Positions 16,178 through 24,621 of a stretch of 64,000 bases of DNA are shown here, one piece after another (position 1 is the first letter of the stretch; each line of letters opens with the position of its first letter). The DNA lies in contig NZ_CP009302.1 in assembly GCF_000814825.1 (NCBI RefSeq), positions 186,001-250,000 of the forward strand, in the 5' to 3' direction. This stretch comes from Berryella intestinalis (GTDB lineage: Bacteria > Actinomycetota > Coriobacteriia > Coriobacteriales > Eggerthellaceae). The notes beneath the pieces were generated by a model. The model saw only the letters and a program-made list of their open reading frames with translations. It was not told where the DNA came from and searched no databases. A program made the position numbers and the translations under genes.

Positions 16178-16687
16178 ATGGCCGACAAAAGCAATATCGT
16201 CCTCATCGGCATGCCGGGTGCCGGCAAATCGACGCTGGGTATCGTTCTTGCGAAGATCCTGAACAAGGATTTCGTCGATGCCGACCTTCTGATCCAGAAC
16301 CAGTCCGACAAGACGCTGCAGAAGATCATCGACGCGCTGGGCCCCGAAGGGTTCATCGAGGTGGAAAACGCCGTTCTCAGCGGCATTTCCGCCACGAACT
16401 CCGTCATCTCCACGGGCGGCTCGGCCATCTACTCCGACGAGGCCATGAAGCATTTGGCGGAGATCGGCACCATCGTGTACCTCCAGATCTCCTACGATTC
16501 CCTCAAAACGCGCCTGGGCGATCTGCAGGAGCGCGGCGTCGTCCTGAAAAACGGCGTGAGCATGAGCCTTCACGACCTCTACGACGAGCGCAAGCCGCTG
16601 TACGAGAAGTACGCCCAGATAACCGTCAATGTCGACGACCTGACTATCACCGCCGCGGCTCGCAAGGTCGCCTCTGCGGTGGAATAG
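16178..16687 (+). CDS. Shikimate-kinase-like protein
   Basis: 169 residues, the usual length for shikimate kinase. P-loop GMPGAGKST at 11-19, acidic DADLL at 34-38, STGGSA in the middle and the lid/base motif DERKPLYEKYA near 140. In shikimate kinases a conserved FRxxE supplies an arginine that holds the substrate; here the same place reads FIEVE (59-63), so that arginine is missing. It may therefore phosphorylate another small molecule. It stands alone before a LuxR gene and not with other aro genes. Confidence 0.65.
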   Translation: MADKSNIVLIGMPGAGKSTLGIVLAKILNKDFVDADLLIQNQSDKTLQKIIDALGPEGFIEVENAVLSGISATNSVISTGGSAIYSDEAMKHLAEIGTIVYLQISYDSLKTRLGDLQERGVVLKNGVSMSLHDLYDERKPLYEKYAQITVNVDDLTITAAARKVASAVE

Positions 16688-16702
16688 CGGGGCCGACGAA
16701 GC

Positions 16703-18343
16703 GTGAGTGCCGAGATCCGCAAGAACGGGCTCAACCTGAAGACGACGCTGAAACTGGCGTTCGGCTTCGCGTGCATGATCGCGTACAGCCGCATGCTGTC
16801 CCAGGGCTTCGTGGGCTACCTTACCCAGGGAGGGGCGGCGATCGCCGATCCTTTCTATGTCGTGCGCCTCGTCGCCGAAGTGGCGACGCTGCTGGTTCTG
16901 GCGATCGGCGGGTACTTGCGCAAATTCTCCGTCACCACCGGGGTGTTCTTCGTCTGCACGGCGGTTATGACCGCCGCCACCATCGTGGTGGCCGCAACCG
17001 ACGACCTCGGCTCGGCCGGAGCGCCGTTCTTCTTCGCGGCGGGTGCGGCCAATGCGGTGGTCATGTACGTGTGGATGCTGCTGCTCAGCCGCTTTTCCGT
17101 GCGGCAGATCATGGCGTCGACCCTCGTCGGCCTGGCGATCGCGGGGGCCATCATCGAGGGATCTCCGCTGCTCGGTGAGGAAACCTGCCTGGTCGTAGCG
17201 GTGCTCTGCGCGTTTTCGGCCGGTTCGCTGGCGCTCAGCCTCGATCCGCGCCTCGAATCGTCGAAGGCCGACGGCATGCCCCCCGGCGTCCTTCCCCGCA
17301 TCCCCTGGTTCAGCGTGCTGCTCATCTTTGCGAACGGCATCCTCGGCGCGATGCTGTACACCATCGCGAACCGCCGTCTGTCCCTGGTCACAGACGGTGC
17401 CAACTACGCCGTGTTCGCGGTGGGGGCGGCCCTCACCATCGGGGCGGTCGCCCTCATCATGCTGAAGCGCCGCGATTGGGTCCATATCGTCTGGGTTCCG
17501 CCGTTCGTGCTGCTCTCGGTGGCCATCGTGTTCTCGTGCTTCGTTTCGGATGCATCGGCCCAGGCGTTCCTCGGCTTCCTCTTGGCGGCTGTGTTCTGTT
17601 TCCGCTTCCTGTACTGGATGGTGTTCCCGTCCATGTTCTCCCTGCTGAAGGTTCCGCGCGCGTTTTTGGCCGGGTTGCTGCTGATCGCGGTCAACGGGTC
17701 GCTCGCCAACTTCGTCGGTGCGAACATCGGCGCGTTGTTGCCGATGAACATCCAGGTCATCAGCAATGCAGGCTGCGTGATCGCCGCGGTTTCGGCGCTG
17801 GTGCTGGCCGGTGCCATGACGCTTAACCGCGAGGTGAACCTTCGCCCTTACGAGATGGAAGACGAAGACGACGCCCCGCTTCCCGCCGGAGCTTCCCACC
17901 CGACCGTCGAGGCGGTGCCGCAGGAGCCGGCGTTGGCGCAGCAGGAAGCGCAGCGGGCCGGCGGGCTGGATGCGGTTTCTCAGGGAGAGCCCGAGAAGGG
18001 GCGGGATCAGGCGAAAGCCGACGAGCCTTCCGCCGGTGCGCCGGCTGCGGACGCGGCGCGGCCCGAAGCGGTCGAGGATACTCGGAAAGAAGACGCGCAG
18101 CAGACGATCACCGATCAGCTGAAGCAGCGCGTCGACCGCGTGTCGGAGCGCTACGGCCTGACGGCTCGGGAGTCCGAGGTCGCTCTGCTCACCGCGCAGG
18201 GGTTCTCGTGCGCCTACATCTCGGGGAAGCTGGTCGTGTCGAACTCGACCGTGCGCTACCACCAGCAAAACGCCTACCGCAAGCTCGGGGTCCATTCGCG
18301 CAACGAGCTGATCGAGTTCGTGAACCGCGTGAGCGGAGATTAG
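16703..18343 (+). CDS. Membrane-bound LuxR-family regulator (multi-TM sensor)
   Basis: 546 residues from GTG 16703. The first 400 or so residues form about 12 membrane spans, as in the MFS-like sensor half of the many LuxR proteins of Eggerthellaceae. A linker rich in Ala, Glu and Pro follows (about 385-475). The end is a GerE/LuxR helix-turn-helix (SERYGLTARESEVALL...YISGKLVVSNSTVRYHQQNAYRKL) at about 480-545. It probably senses a small molecule in or at the membrane and acts on a nearby promoter. No phosphoacceptor domain is seen. Confidence 0.83.
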   Translation: MSAEIRKNGLNLKTTLKLAFGFACMIAYSRMLSQGFVGYLTQGGAAIADPFYVVRLVAEVATLLVLAIGGYLRKFSVTTGVFFVCTAVMTAATIVVAATDDLGSAGAPFFFAAGAANAVVMYVWMLLLSRFSVRQIMASTLVGLAIAGAIIEGSPLLGEETCLVVAVLCAFSAGSLALSLDPRLESSKADGMPPGVLPRIPWFSVLLIFANGILGAMLYTIANRRLSLVTDGANYAVFAVGAALTIGAVALIMLKRRDWVHIVWVPPFVLLSVAIVFSCFVSDASAQAFLGFLLAAVFCFRFLYWMVFPSMFSLLKVPRAFLAGLLLIAVNGSLANFVGANIGALLPMNIQVISNAGCVIAAVSALVLAGAMTLNREVNLRPYEMEDEDDAPLPAGASHPTVEAVPQEPALAQQEAQRAGGLDAVSQGEPEKGRDQAKADEPSAGAPAADAARPEAVEDTRKEDAQQTITDQLKQRVDRVSERYGLTARESEVALLTAQGFSCAYISGKLVVSNSTVRYHQQNAYRKLGVHSRNELIEFVNRVSGD

Positions 18344-18492
18344 CCCCGCTTTTCCACGGATTGATCGGGGTGGTGGCCATAGGGGGTGAGGCTCGCTCGC
18401 CCGCACCGCTGGGCGCCCTGTTGTTTTTACCAGCTTTGCCTGATGGGAAGCTATAGGGTAACCTGTTTCCGATCCTGTTAGTTTTGGCAGTT

Positions 18493-18519
18493 TTGCATTC
18501 AGGGGGCTCTCGGTAGTAT
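18493..18519 (+). promoter_or_regulatory. Tentative promoter of the heme operon
   Basis: TTGCAT at 18493-18498 and TAGTAT at 18514-18519 with a 15-base spacer, which is short. It lies just before the leader hairpins and about 108 bases from the first gene. Confidence 0.35.
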
Positions 18520-18534
18520 GGGTTGACGAGAGTG

Positions 18535-18610
18535 CCGTCTTCGCGCTCAGGCGATGCGCCTGCGCGCGAAGACGGGGTGGGAGACCCCGCGCGGTTCGCA
18601 GCACGCGCGG
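18535..18610 (+). promoter_or_regulatory. Hairpin leader of the heme operon
   Basis: A 12-bp stem (CCGTCTTCGCGC / GCGCGAAGACGG) continues, after one mismatch, into CAGGCG-ATG-CGCCTG, giving an almost unbroken 18-bp hairpin at 18535-18575. A second 7-bp stem (CCGCGCG / CGCGCGG) at 18587-18610 ends just before the ribosome site AAAGGAGA of the first gene. It could regulate translation or protect the mRNA. It matches no riboswitch class I recognise. Confidence 0.55.
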
Positions 18611-18626
18611 ATAAAGGAGATACCGC

Positions 18627-19298
18627 ATGACATATGAAGGCGCAAAGCCTCCTTACCCGCTGTTCATCCATCTCGATGGAGAGCGGGTCGTCGTCGTGGG
18701 CGCCGGAGCGGTCGCGCAGCGCAAGATCGAGACGCTGCTCGAATACGGCGCGCGCGTGACGGCGATCGCCCCCGAGGCGACCGAGCGCATCAGGTCGTTC
18801 GCCGAGGCCGGCGACATCGCGTTCATCGAGCGTCCCTACGAGGAGGGAGACCTCGAGGGAGCCCTGCTGGCCGTTGTCGCAACGTCCAGCCAGAGCGTGA
18901 ACGAGCAGGTGTTCGAGGAGGCGTCCAGGCTCCACATACTGGTGAACGTGGTGGACGTCCCCCCGCTGTGCAACTGCATCGTTCCGTCCATCATGAGGCG
19001 CGGGCAGCTGCAGATCGCCGTGTCGACGGTGGGCGCGGCTCCCAGCGTTGCGCGCGAGATCCGCAGATCGCTGGAATCCCAGTTCCCGGCGTATTGGGAG
19101 GATTACATCGAGCTGCTCGGACAGGTGCGCGCCTTGGTGAAGCAGCGCGTCCCCGGCGAGGCGTCGGTGCGCACGCCGCTGTTCGAGGCCGTGGGATCGG
19201 CGGGCATCGAGCACCGTCTTGCCGCAGGCGAGAAGATCACCGCTCAGCAGGTGTACGACGAAGTAGTCGCCCCGCTCGTCGAGGGAGGGCGGCTATGA
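18627..19298 (+). CDS. sirC: Precorrin-2 dehydrogenase (siroheme branch)
   Basis: 223 residues, the short SirC/CysG-N type. Oxidises precorrin-2 to sirohydrochlorin with NAD. The Rossmann loop GAGAVAQRKIETLL begins near residue 25, and the conserved VVDVPPLCNCIVPSIMRRGQLQIAVST block is present. It has no methyltransferase part, which is supplied by the cobA-hemD fusion. Whether it also inserts iron, as Met8 and CysG do, cannot be told from sequence. First gene of the heme operon; overlaps hemA by four bases. Confidence 0.87.
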   Translation: MTYEGAKPPYPLFIHLDGERVVVVGAGAVAQRKIETLLEYGARVTAIAPEATERIRSFAEAGDIAFIERPYEEGDLEGALLAVVATSSQSVNEQVFEEASRLHILVNVVDVPPLCNCIVPSIMRRGQLQIAVSTVGAAPSVAREIRRSLESQFPAYWEDYIELLGQVRALVKQRVPGEASVRTPLFEAVGSAGIEHRLAAGEKITAQQVYDEVVAPLVEGGRL

Positions 19299-20722
19299 GT
19301 TTGGTGGTCGCGGGCGCGAGCTACAAAAGCGCCCCAATCGACGCGCGCGAGAAGCTAGCTTTTTCATCGGGCGAGATACCCGAAGCGTTGGCCGAGATCA
19401 CGAAGCTGAAAGGTATCAACGAAGCGGTCATCCTCTCGACCTGCAACCGGACCGAGATCTACGTCGACGCCAAAACCGACCGCATGGGCTTGGAGTCGCT
19501 CGAATCGTTCGTGAAGGCCCGCCTCGGGGTAGACGAGCTCGATCGGGGCGCATTCTACGTCGAGCGCAGCATGGATGCGGCGAGGCACCTGTTCCGCGTG
19601 GTGTGCTCGCTGGAATCCATGGTGCTGGGCGAGGCGCAGATCCTCGGGCAGACCAAGCGCGCCTTCGAGGCCGCCGTCGCGGCCGGAGCGTGCGGGGATG
19701 TTCTGTCTCGCCTGTTCAAGAGCGCTATATCGCTGGGTAAGCGCGTTCGCACCGAAACGGCTATCGGCTCCGATTCGGTGTCGCTTTCCACCACCGCCTT
19801 CAAGGCGGCCTTCCAGCAGTTCCCCGATTTGGAGAGCCGCAGGATCGTGGTGCTGGGCGCAGGCGAGATGGCCCGCCTGGCGCTGGGATACCTGCTGGAT
19901 GCGGGCGCGCGCGACATCGTCGTCGCGACGCGCACGACCGATCATGCTCGCGACCTGGCCGAAGAGATGGGCATCGGCTACTGCGCGTTTTCCGATCGCT
20001 ACGATCATCTGGGGAAGGCGGACGCCGTATTCAGCATGACCTCGGCTCCGCGCTGCGTCGTCGAGGCCGATCGCCTGGCGGCGGCCCGCCGCGAGGCGGA
20101 TCGCGAGGGCGAGCCTTTGGTCATCGTCGACGAGTCGGTGCCCCGCGACGTCGATCCCGCATGCGGCGAGCTTTCCGGCGTGCTTCTGTACGACCTCGAG
20201 CGCCTGTCTTCCATCGTAGACGAGGGCCTGTCCCGCCGCATGGCGGCCGTGGGCGAGGTCGAGCGCATGGTGCAGGAGGCCGGCGAGGAGTTCTTCTCCT
20301 GGATGCAGGAGCGCAGCGTGACGCCCACCATCAAGGAGATGCACGAGAAGGGCGACATCACCGTCCAAAAAGAGCTCAAGCGCCTGTGCAAGGCCCTTGC
20401 GAGCGCGCGCGGGGAGGCGGTGTCGGCCGACGAGATCGCCATGTTCGAGGCGTTCGGCTCCGCCATCGCCAACAAGATCCTCCACGGCCCCATCATCCGC
20501 CTGCGCAAGGAGGCGAAAACGGGTGAGTCGTTCTATTACACCAGTTCGGCGCGGTATCTGTTCGGCCTCGACGCCATGCCTCCCGGAACGGCGTGCGGCC
20601 ACTGCAAGGATCCCTCGTGCTTTCGGGGGGAAGGGTGCTCGATGCACGAGCGCCGCCGCAACGGAGAGCCCGACGAGCGCTACCGCATGGTCGAGAATAT
20701 CGGGAAGAGAACGGGGGAGTAA
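19295..20722 (+). CDS. hemA: Glutamyl-tRNA reductase with Cys-rich C-terminal tail
   Basis: 475 residues from ATG 19295 (ATGA overlap with sirC). Reduces Glu-tRNA to glutamate-1-semialdehyde. The catalytic Cys is residue 50 in ILSTCNRTEIY; the N-terminus reads ASYKSAPIDAREKL; SMVLGEAQILGQTK and the NADPH loop VVLGAGEMARLAL follow. After the dimerisation helix there are about 45 extra residues with four cysteines spaced C-x2-C-x4-C-x5-C (about 434-448). Such a tail is not part of the standard enzyme and might bind a metal cluster or heme. Confidence 0.9.
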   Translation: MSLVVAGASYKSAPIDAREKLAFSSGEIPEALAEITKLKGINEAVILSTCNRTEIYVDAKTDRMGLESLESFVKARLGVDELDRGAFYVERSMDAARHLFRVVCSLESMVLGEAQILGQTKRAFEAAVAAGACGDVLSRLFKSAISLGKRVRTETAIGSDSVSLSTTAFKAAFQQFPDLESRRIVVLGAGEMARLALGYLLDAGARDIVVATRTTDHARDLAEEMGIGYCAFSDRYDHLGKADAVFSMTSAPRCVVEADRLAAARREADREGEPLVIVDESVPRDVDPACGELSGVLLYDLERLSSIVDEGLSRRMAAVGEVERMVQEAGEEFFSWMQERSVTPTIKEMHEKGDITVQKELKRLCKALASARGEAVSADEIAMFEAFGSAIANKILHGPIIRLRKEAKTGESFYYTSSARYLFGLDAMPPGTACGHCKDPSCFRGEGCSMHERRRNGEPDERYRMVENIGKRTGE

Positions 20723-21690
20723 TGGCTGATTTCGTGATCGGAACCCGCGGCAGCGGCCTGGCGCTGTGGCAGGCGCACGCGGTGGCCGACGCCCTGCGTG
20801 CCCAGGATCCTGCGCGCGAGGTCGATGTGCGCGTCATCAAGACGACGGGCGATCGCATCTTGGACGTCCCCTTGTCAAAGATCGGGGACAAGGGTCTGTT
20901 CACCAAGGAGATCGAAGCCCAGCTCCTAGCGGGCGAGATCGATATGTGCGTCCATTCCATGAAAGACGTCCCCAGCGCGCTTCCCGAGGGGTGCGTGCTG
21001 GCCGCGATGCTGCCGCGCGCCGACGCCCGCGACGCGCTGGTGTGCGGTCCGCGCTTGGATCAGGTCGAGTGTCTGGCCGACGTCCCCGAGGGCGCACGCA
21101 TCGGGACCGGCTCGCTGCGCCGCGCCGCCCAGCTGCGTGCGCGGTACCCCCAGCTGGTTCCCAGCGAGATCCGCGGGAACCTCGACACCCGCCTGGCCAA
21201 GGCCGAAGGCGCCGACTACGAGGGCGCCGTCCTGGCGGTTTCGGGGATCGTGCGCATGGGCTGGGAAGACCGCATCCGCGCATACATTCCCGTCGAGGAC
21301 ATGATTCCCGCCGTCGGTCAGGGAGCCGTCGGCATCGAGGCGCGCATCGACGACGAGCGCACGCTGGCCGCGCTTGCCGAGATCTCGCATGCGCCCACGA
21401 TGGCCTGCGTCAACGCCGAGCGCATCATCCTTTCCCGCCTCGAGGGCGGCTGCCAGGTCCCCCTGGGGGCCTACATCCGCTGGGAGGGCCCGGCCGACGA
21501 GCAGACCCTCGTGCTGGACGCCTTCGTCGCGTCGCTCGACGGCTCCGAGATGGCGCGGGTCCACCTCGAGCGCGTCGGCGCCGCGGGCCAGGGCGATCCC
21601 GCCGAAGTGGCGGAGATGGCGCTCGAAGCGCTCTGCGAGCAGGGCGCTTGCGAGATCATGGGCCGCGTGAAAGCGAGCGTGGGCCTGTGA
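20722..21690 (+). CDS. hemC: Hydroxymethylbilane synthase
   Basis: 322 residues from ATG 20722, sharing one base with the hemA stop. Polymerises four porphobilinogens. Visible: IGTRGSGLALWQA at the start, KDVPSALPEG, GTGSLRRAAQLRARYP, and RLEGGCQVPLGAY with the Cys that carries the dipyrromethane cofactor. Confidence 0.93.
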   Translation: MADFVIGTRGSGLALWQAHAVADALRAQDPAREVDVRVIKTTGDRILDVPLSKIGDKGLFTKEIEAQLLAGEIDMCVHSMKDVPSALPEGCVLAAMLPRADARDALVCGPRLDQVECLADVPEGARIGTGSLRRAAQLRARYPQLVPSEIRGNLDTRLAKAEGADYEGAVLAVSGIVRMGWEDRIRAYIPVEDMIPAVGQGAVGIEARIDDERTLAALAEISHAPTMACVNAERIILSRLEGGCQVPLGAYIRWEGPADEQTLVLDAFVASLDGSEMARVHLERVGAAGQGDPAEVAEMALEALCEQGACEIMGRVKASVGL

Positions 21691-23363
21691 GCAACATGGG
21701 ATCCGTCTGCGTGTACCTCGTCGGCGCAGGTCCGGGCGATCCGGGCCTCATGAGCGTGCGCGGGCTTTCTCTGCTCGAGCGCGCCGACGTGGTGGTGTAC
21801 GACTACCTTTCCAGCGACAAGCTGCTCGAGCATGCCCGTCCCGACGCCGAGCTGGTGTTCGTCGGGAAGAAGGGCTTCGAGAAGCACATCGGCCAAGACG
21901 AGATCAACCGCATCCTCGTCGAGAAGGCGCGCGAACTGGAGCGCCGCGCACAGGATGGCGGCGACGCGAACCGGGCGCCCCGCAGGGCCGAGGGCCCTTC
22001 CGCTCTGAGGGCTCCGTCCGTCGTCCGGTTGAAGGGCGGCGATCCGTTCGTGTTCGGACGCGGCGGGGAAGAGGCGCTCGCCCTTGCCGAGGCGGGTATC
22101 CGCTTCGAGGTGGTTCCCGGCATGACCAGCGGAATCGCCGCCCCTGCTTACGCGGGCGTCCCCGTTACCCACCGCGGCGTGTCCACGTCGGTCACGCTGG
22201 TCACGGGAAACGAGGATCCGTCCAAAGACGCCTCGACCGTGGATTGGCCCTCGCTGGCGGGCCTGGTCAAGCAGGGCTCGACGGTGTGCTTCTACATGGG
22301 CGTGCGCAACCTTCCGCTGATCTCCGAGAAGCTCGCCGCGTGCGGAGCCCCGTCTGACATCCCGGTCGCACTGGTGCAGTGGGGAACCACCACGCGCCAG
22401 AAAACCTGCGTCGCGACGCTCGAGACCGCGGCCCGGAAGGCCCGCGAAGCGGGGATCGAGGCGCCGGCCATCATCGTCGTGGGAGCCGTCGCCGATCTGC
22501 GCGAGCGCATCGCCTGGTTCGAGGATCGGCCCCTGTTCGGCCGTCGCTTGGTGGTCACGCGTTCGCGCGAGCAGGCCGGCTCGCTCAGCTCGCTTCTGCG
22601 CGAGCAGGGCGCCGAGGTGTTCGAGCTGCCCACTATCAGCATCGTGGACCCCGAGAGCTTCGAGCCGCTCGATACGGCGCTCTCCCAGCTCGGTTCGTAC
22701 GATTGGCTGATCTTCACCAGCGTGAACGGGGTCGAGCGGTTCTTCGAGCGGCTGGGAGGCTCGAAGCTTCGGTTCCGGGACGCCCGCGCTCTGGCGACGT
22801 GTCGCGTTGCCGCCATCGGGCCGGCCACGGCCGCGAAGCTGCGCGCGCACGGCATCGTCGCCGACGTGGTGCCCGGCGAGTACCGCGCCGAAGCGGTGCA
22901 TCGGGCCCTGCGCGATGCGGGGTTCTCCTCGGGTCAGCGCGTGTTGATACCGCGGGCCCTCGAAGCGCGCGAAGTGCTTCCGCAGCTGCTTCGCGCAGAC
23001 GGGGGCGAGGTGGACGTCGTTCCCGCGTACCGCACCGTGGCGGCGGATTCCGAGCGCCTGCGCGAGTTCGCCTCGCTGGTCGAGGCCGGGGACATCGACG
23101 GCGTGACGTTCGCATCGTCGTCGGCGGTGCGCAACCTGACGGCGGCTCTGGGCGATAGGGCGGCGGCTTTGCTGGGGCGGGTCGGGCTCTTCTCGATCGG
23201 GCCCATCACCAGCGACACCGTTGAGAAGGCGGGCCTCGAGGTGGCGGCCGAGGCGGCCGAGTTCACCATTCCGGGGCTGGTCGATGCGCTGTGCGAGTAT
23301 TTCACGTCCGACCGTGCGTCGGATGAAGGACAGAGAGCGGGCGCAAGCCCGGAGGGGGTATAG
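21687..23363 (+). CDS. cobA-hemD: Fusion of uroporphyrinogen-III C-methyltransferase and uroporphyrinogen-III synthase
   Basis: 558 residues from GTG 21687 (GTGA overlap with hemC); ATG 21696 is a close alternative. Residues to about 275 are SUMT: VYLVGAGPGDPGLMSVRG, GGDPFVFGRGGEE, EVVPGMTSGIAAPAYAGVPVTHRG. A 20-residue insertion rich in Arg/Ala precedes VVRLKGGDP. From about 285 to the end is HemD (RRLVVTRSREQAGSLSSLL ... DWLIFTSVNGVERF). The protein closes the ring and then commits it to siroheme by making precorrin-2. This fusion is known in several Gram-positive groups. Confidence 0.92.
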   Translation: MSNMGSVCVYLVGAGPGDPGLMSVRGLSLLERADVVVYDYLSSDKLLEHARPDAELVFVGKKGFEKHIGQDEINRILVEKARELERRAQDGGDANRAPRRAEGPSALRAPSVVRLKGGDPFVFGRGGEEALALAEAGIRFEVVPGMTSGIAAPAYAGVPVTHRGVSTSVTLVTGNEDPSKDASTVDWPSLAGLVKQGSTVCFYMGVRNLPLISEKLAACGAPSDIPVALVQWGTTTRQKTCVATLETAARKAREAGIEAPAIIVVGAVADLRERIAWFEDRPLFGRRLVVTRSREQAGSLSSLLREQGAEVFELPTISIVDPESFEPLDTALSQLGSYDWLIFTSVNGVERFFERLGGSKLRFRDARALATCRVAAIGPATAAKLRAHGIVADVVPGEYRAEAVHRALRDAGFSSGQRVLIPRALEAREVLPQLLRADGGEVDVVPAYRTVAADSERLREFASLVEAGDIDGVTFASSSAVRNLTAALGDRAAALLGRVGLFSIGPITSDTVEKAGLEVAAEAAEFTIPGLVDALCEYFTSDRASDEGQRAGASPEGV

Positions 23364-23364
23364 C

Positions 23365-24621
23365 ATGATCGGAATTTCCAAACTGTACTGCGGAGCGGTC
23401 GAGCCGGCCGATGTGTTGCGCTACCAGCGCATGTCGGCGAAGCTCCCCAGCGAGCTTCTGCAGTTCTCCAAGGACAAGAAGCCGGTGGTCGTGTGGAACT
23501 GCACGCGCACCTGCAACCTGAAATGCGTCCACTGCTATGCCGGATCCGACGCGCAGCGCTACGACGAGCTGTCCACCGACGAGGCCAAGGCCATGATCGA
23601 CGACCTGTCTTCGTTCGGCGCGCCGGTGCTGCTGTTCTCCGGCGGCGAGCCCTGCGTGCGCCACGACCTCACCGAGCTCATGCACTACGCGAAGGACCGC
23701 GGCATGCGCGTGGTCATATCCACCAACGGTACGCTGATCACGCCCGAGCTGGCCAGCGAGTTCGCCAAGGTGGGGCTGTCGTATGTGGGCGTCTCGCTTG
23801 ACGGCGGCCCCGAGACCCACGACAAGTTCCGCGGCGTTCCCGGCTCGTTCGCCAAGTCCATGGAGGGTCTGAAAAACGCGCAGGAGGCCGGCATCAAGGT
23901 GGGTCTGCGTATGACCATCAACAAGCTGAACTGGCGCGAGATCGACGACGTGTTCGACATCATGGAGGAGCACAACATCAACCGGGCCTGCTTCTACCAT
24001 CTGGTGTACACGGGTCGCGGCTCCGAGCTGATGGAAGAGGACCTCAGCCATGAGGAGACGCGCCAGGCGGTGCGCCTGATCATGGACCGTACGCGCGCAT
24101 GGTTCGACCGCGGCGGCAAGCCCGAGATCCTCACGGTCGACAACCATGCGGACGGCCCCTTCGTGTACCTGGAGCTTTTGAAGGAGGATCCGGAGCGGGC
24201 CGCCGAGGTGCTGCAGCTCCTGCAGTGGAACCAAGGCAACTCGACCGGTGCGGGAATTGCCAGCGTGAGCTGGGACGGCGAGGTGTACGCCGATCAGTTC
24301 TGGCGCCACTTCTCGTTCGGCAACGTGAAGGACCGTCCGTTCTCCGAGATCTGGACCGACGTGAGCCGCACCACGCCCGAAAGCGAGCTGATGTTCCGTC
24401 TGAAGAACAAGCGCCCGTTCGTGAAGGGCCGCTGCGCGACGTGCCGCTGGCTCGACATCTGCAACGGGAACTTCCGCGTGCGCGCCGAGGCCGCTACGGG
24501 CGATCTGTGGGCGTCGGACCCCGCTTGCTATCTTACCGACGAGGAGATCGCCTGGCCCGAAGGCGAAGGACCGAAGGCCGCTTGCAGCTGCGGGGCGGTC
24601 GCAGAAGGGAGCATACGGTAA
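23365..24621 (+). CDS. ahbC: Radical SAM 12,18-didecarboxysiroheme deacetylase (AhbC)
   Basis: 418 residues from ATG 23365 after GGAGGGGG. The radical SAM cluster motif is CNLKCVHC (Cys 50, 54, 57), with SGGEP at about 95 and a SPASM-like Cys-rich end (CATCRWLDICNGN ... DPACY) for further Fe-S clusters. The family (AhbC/NirJ) removes two acetate groups from didecarboxysiroheme to give Fe-coproporphyrin III. NirJ for heme d1 is the main alternative, but no other d1 genes are present and all other Ahb steps are. Confidence 0.85.
   Translation: MIGISKLYCGAVEPADVLRYQRMSAKLPSELLQFSKDKKPVVVWNCTRTCNLKCVHCYAGSDAQRYDELSTDEAKAMIDDLSSFGAPVLLFSGGEPCVRHDLTELMHYAKDRGMRVVISTNGTLITPELASEFAKVGLSYVGVSLDGGPETHDKFRGVPGSFAKSMEGLKNAQEAGIKVGLRMTINKLNWREIDDVFDIMEEHNINRACFYHLVYTGRGSELMEEDLSHEETRQAVRLIMDRTRAWFDRGGKPEILTVDNHADGPFVYLELLKEDPERAAEVLQLLQWNQGNSTGAGIASVSWDGEVYADQFWRHFSFGNVKDRPFSEIWTDVSRTTPESELMFRLKNKRPFVKGRCATCRWLDICNGNFRVRAEAATGDLWASDPACYLTDEEIAWPEGEGPKAACSCGAVAEGSIR

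Noticed and set aside
18968-19294. A longer hemA start upstream
   Set aside because: The frame upstream of 19295 overlaps sirC and lacks HemA sequence; ATG 19295 gives the standard N-terminus and Cys 50.
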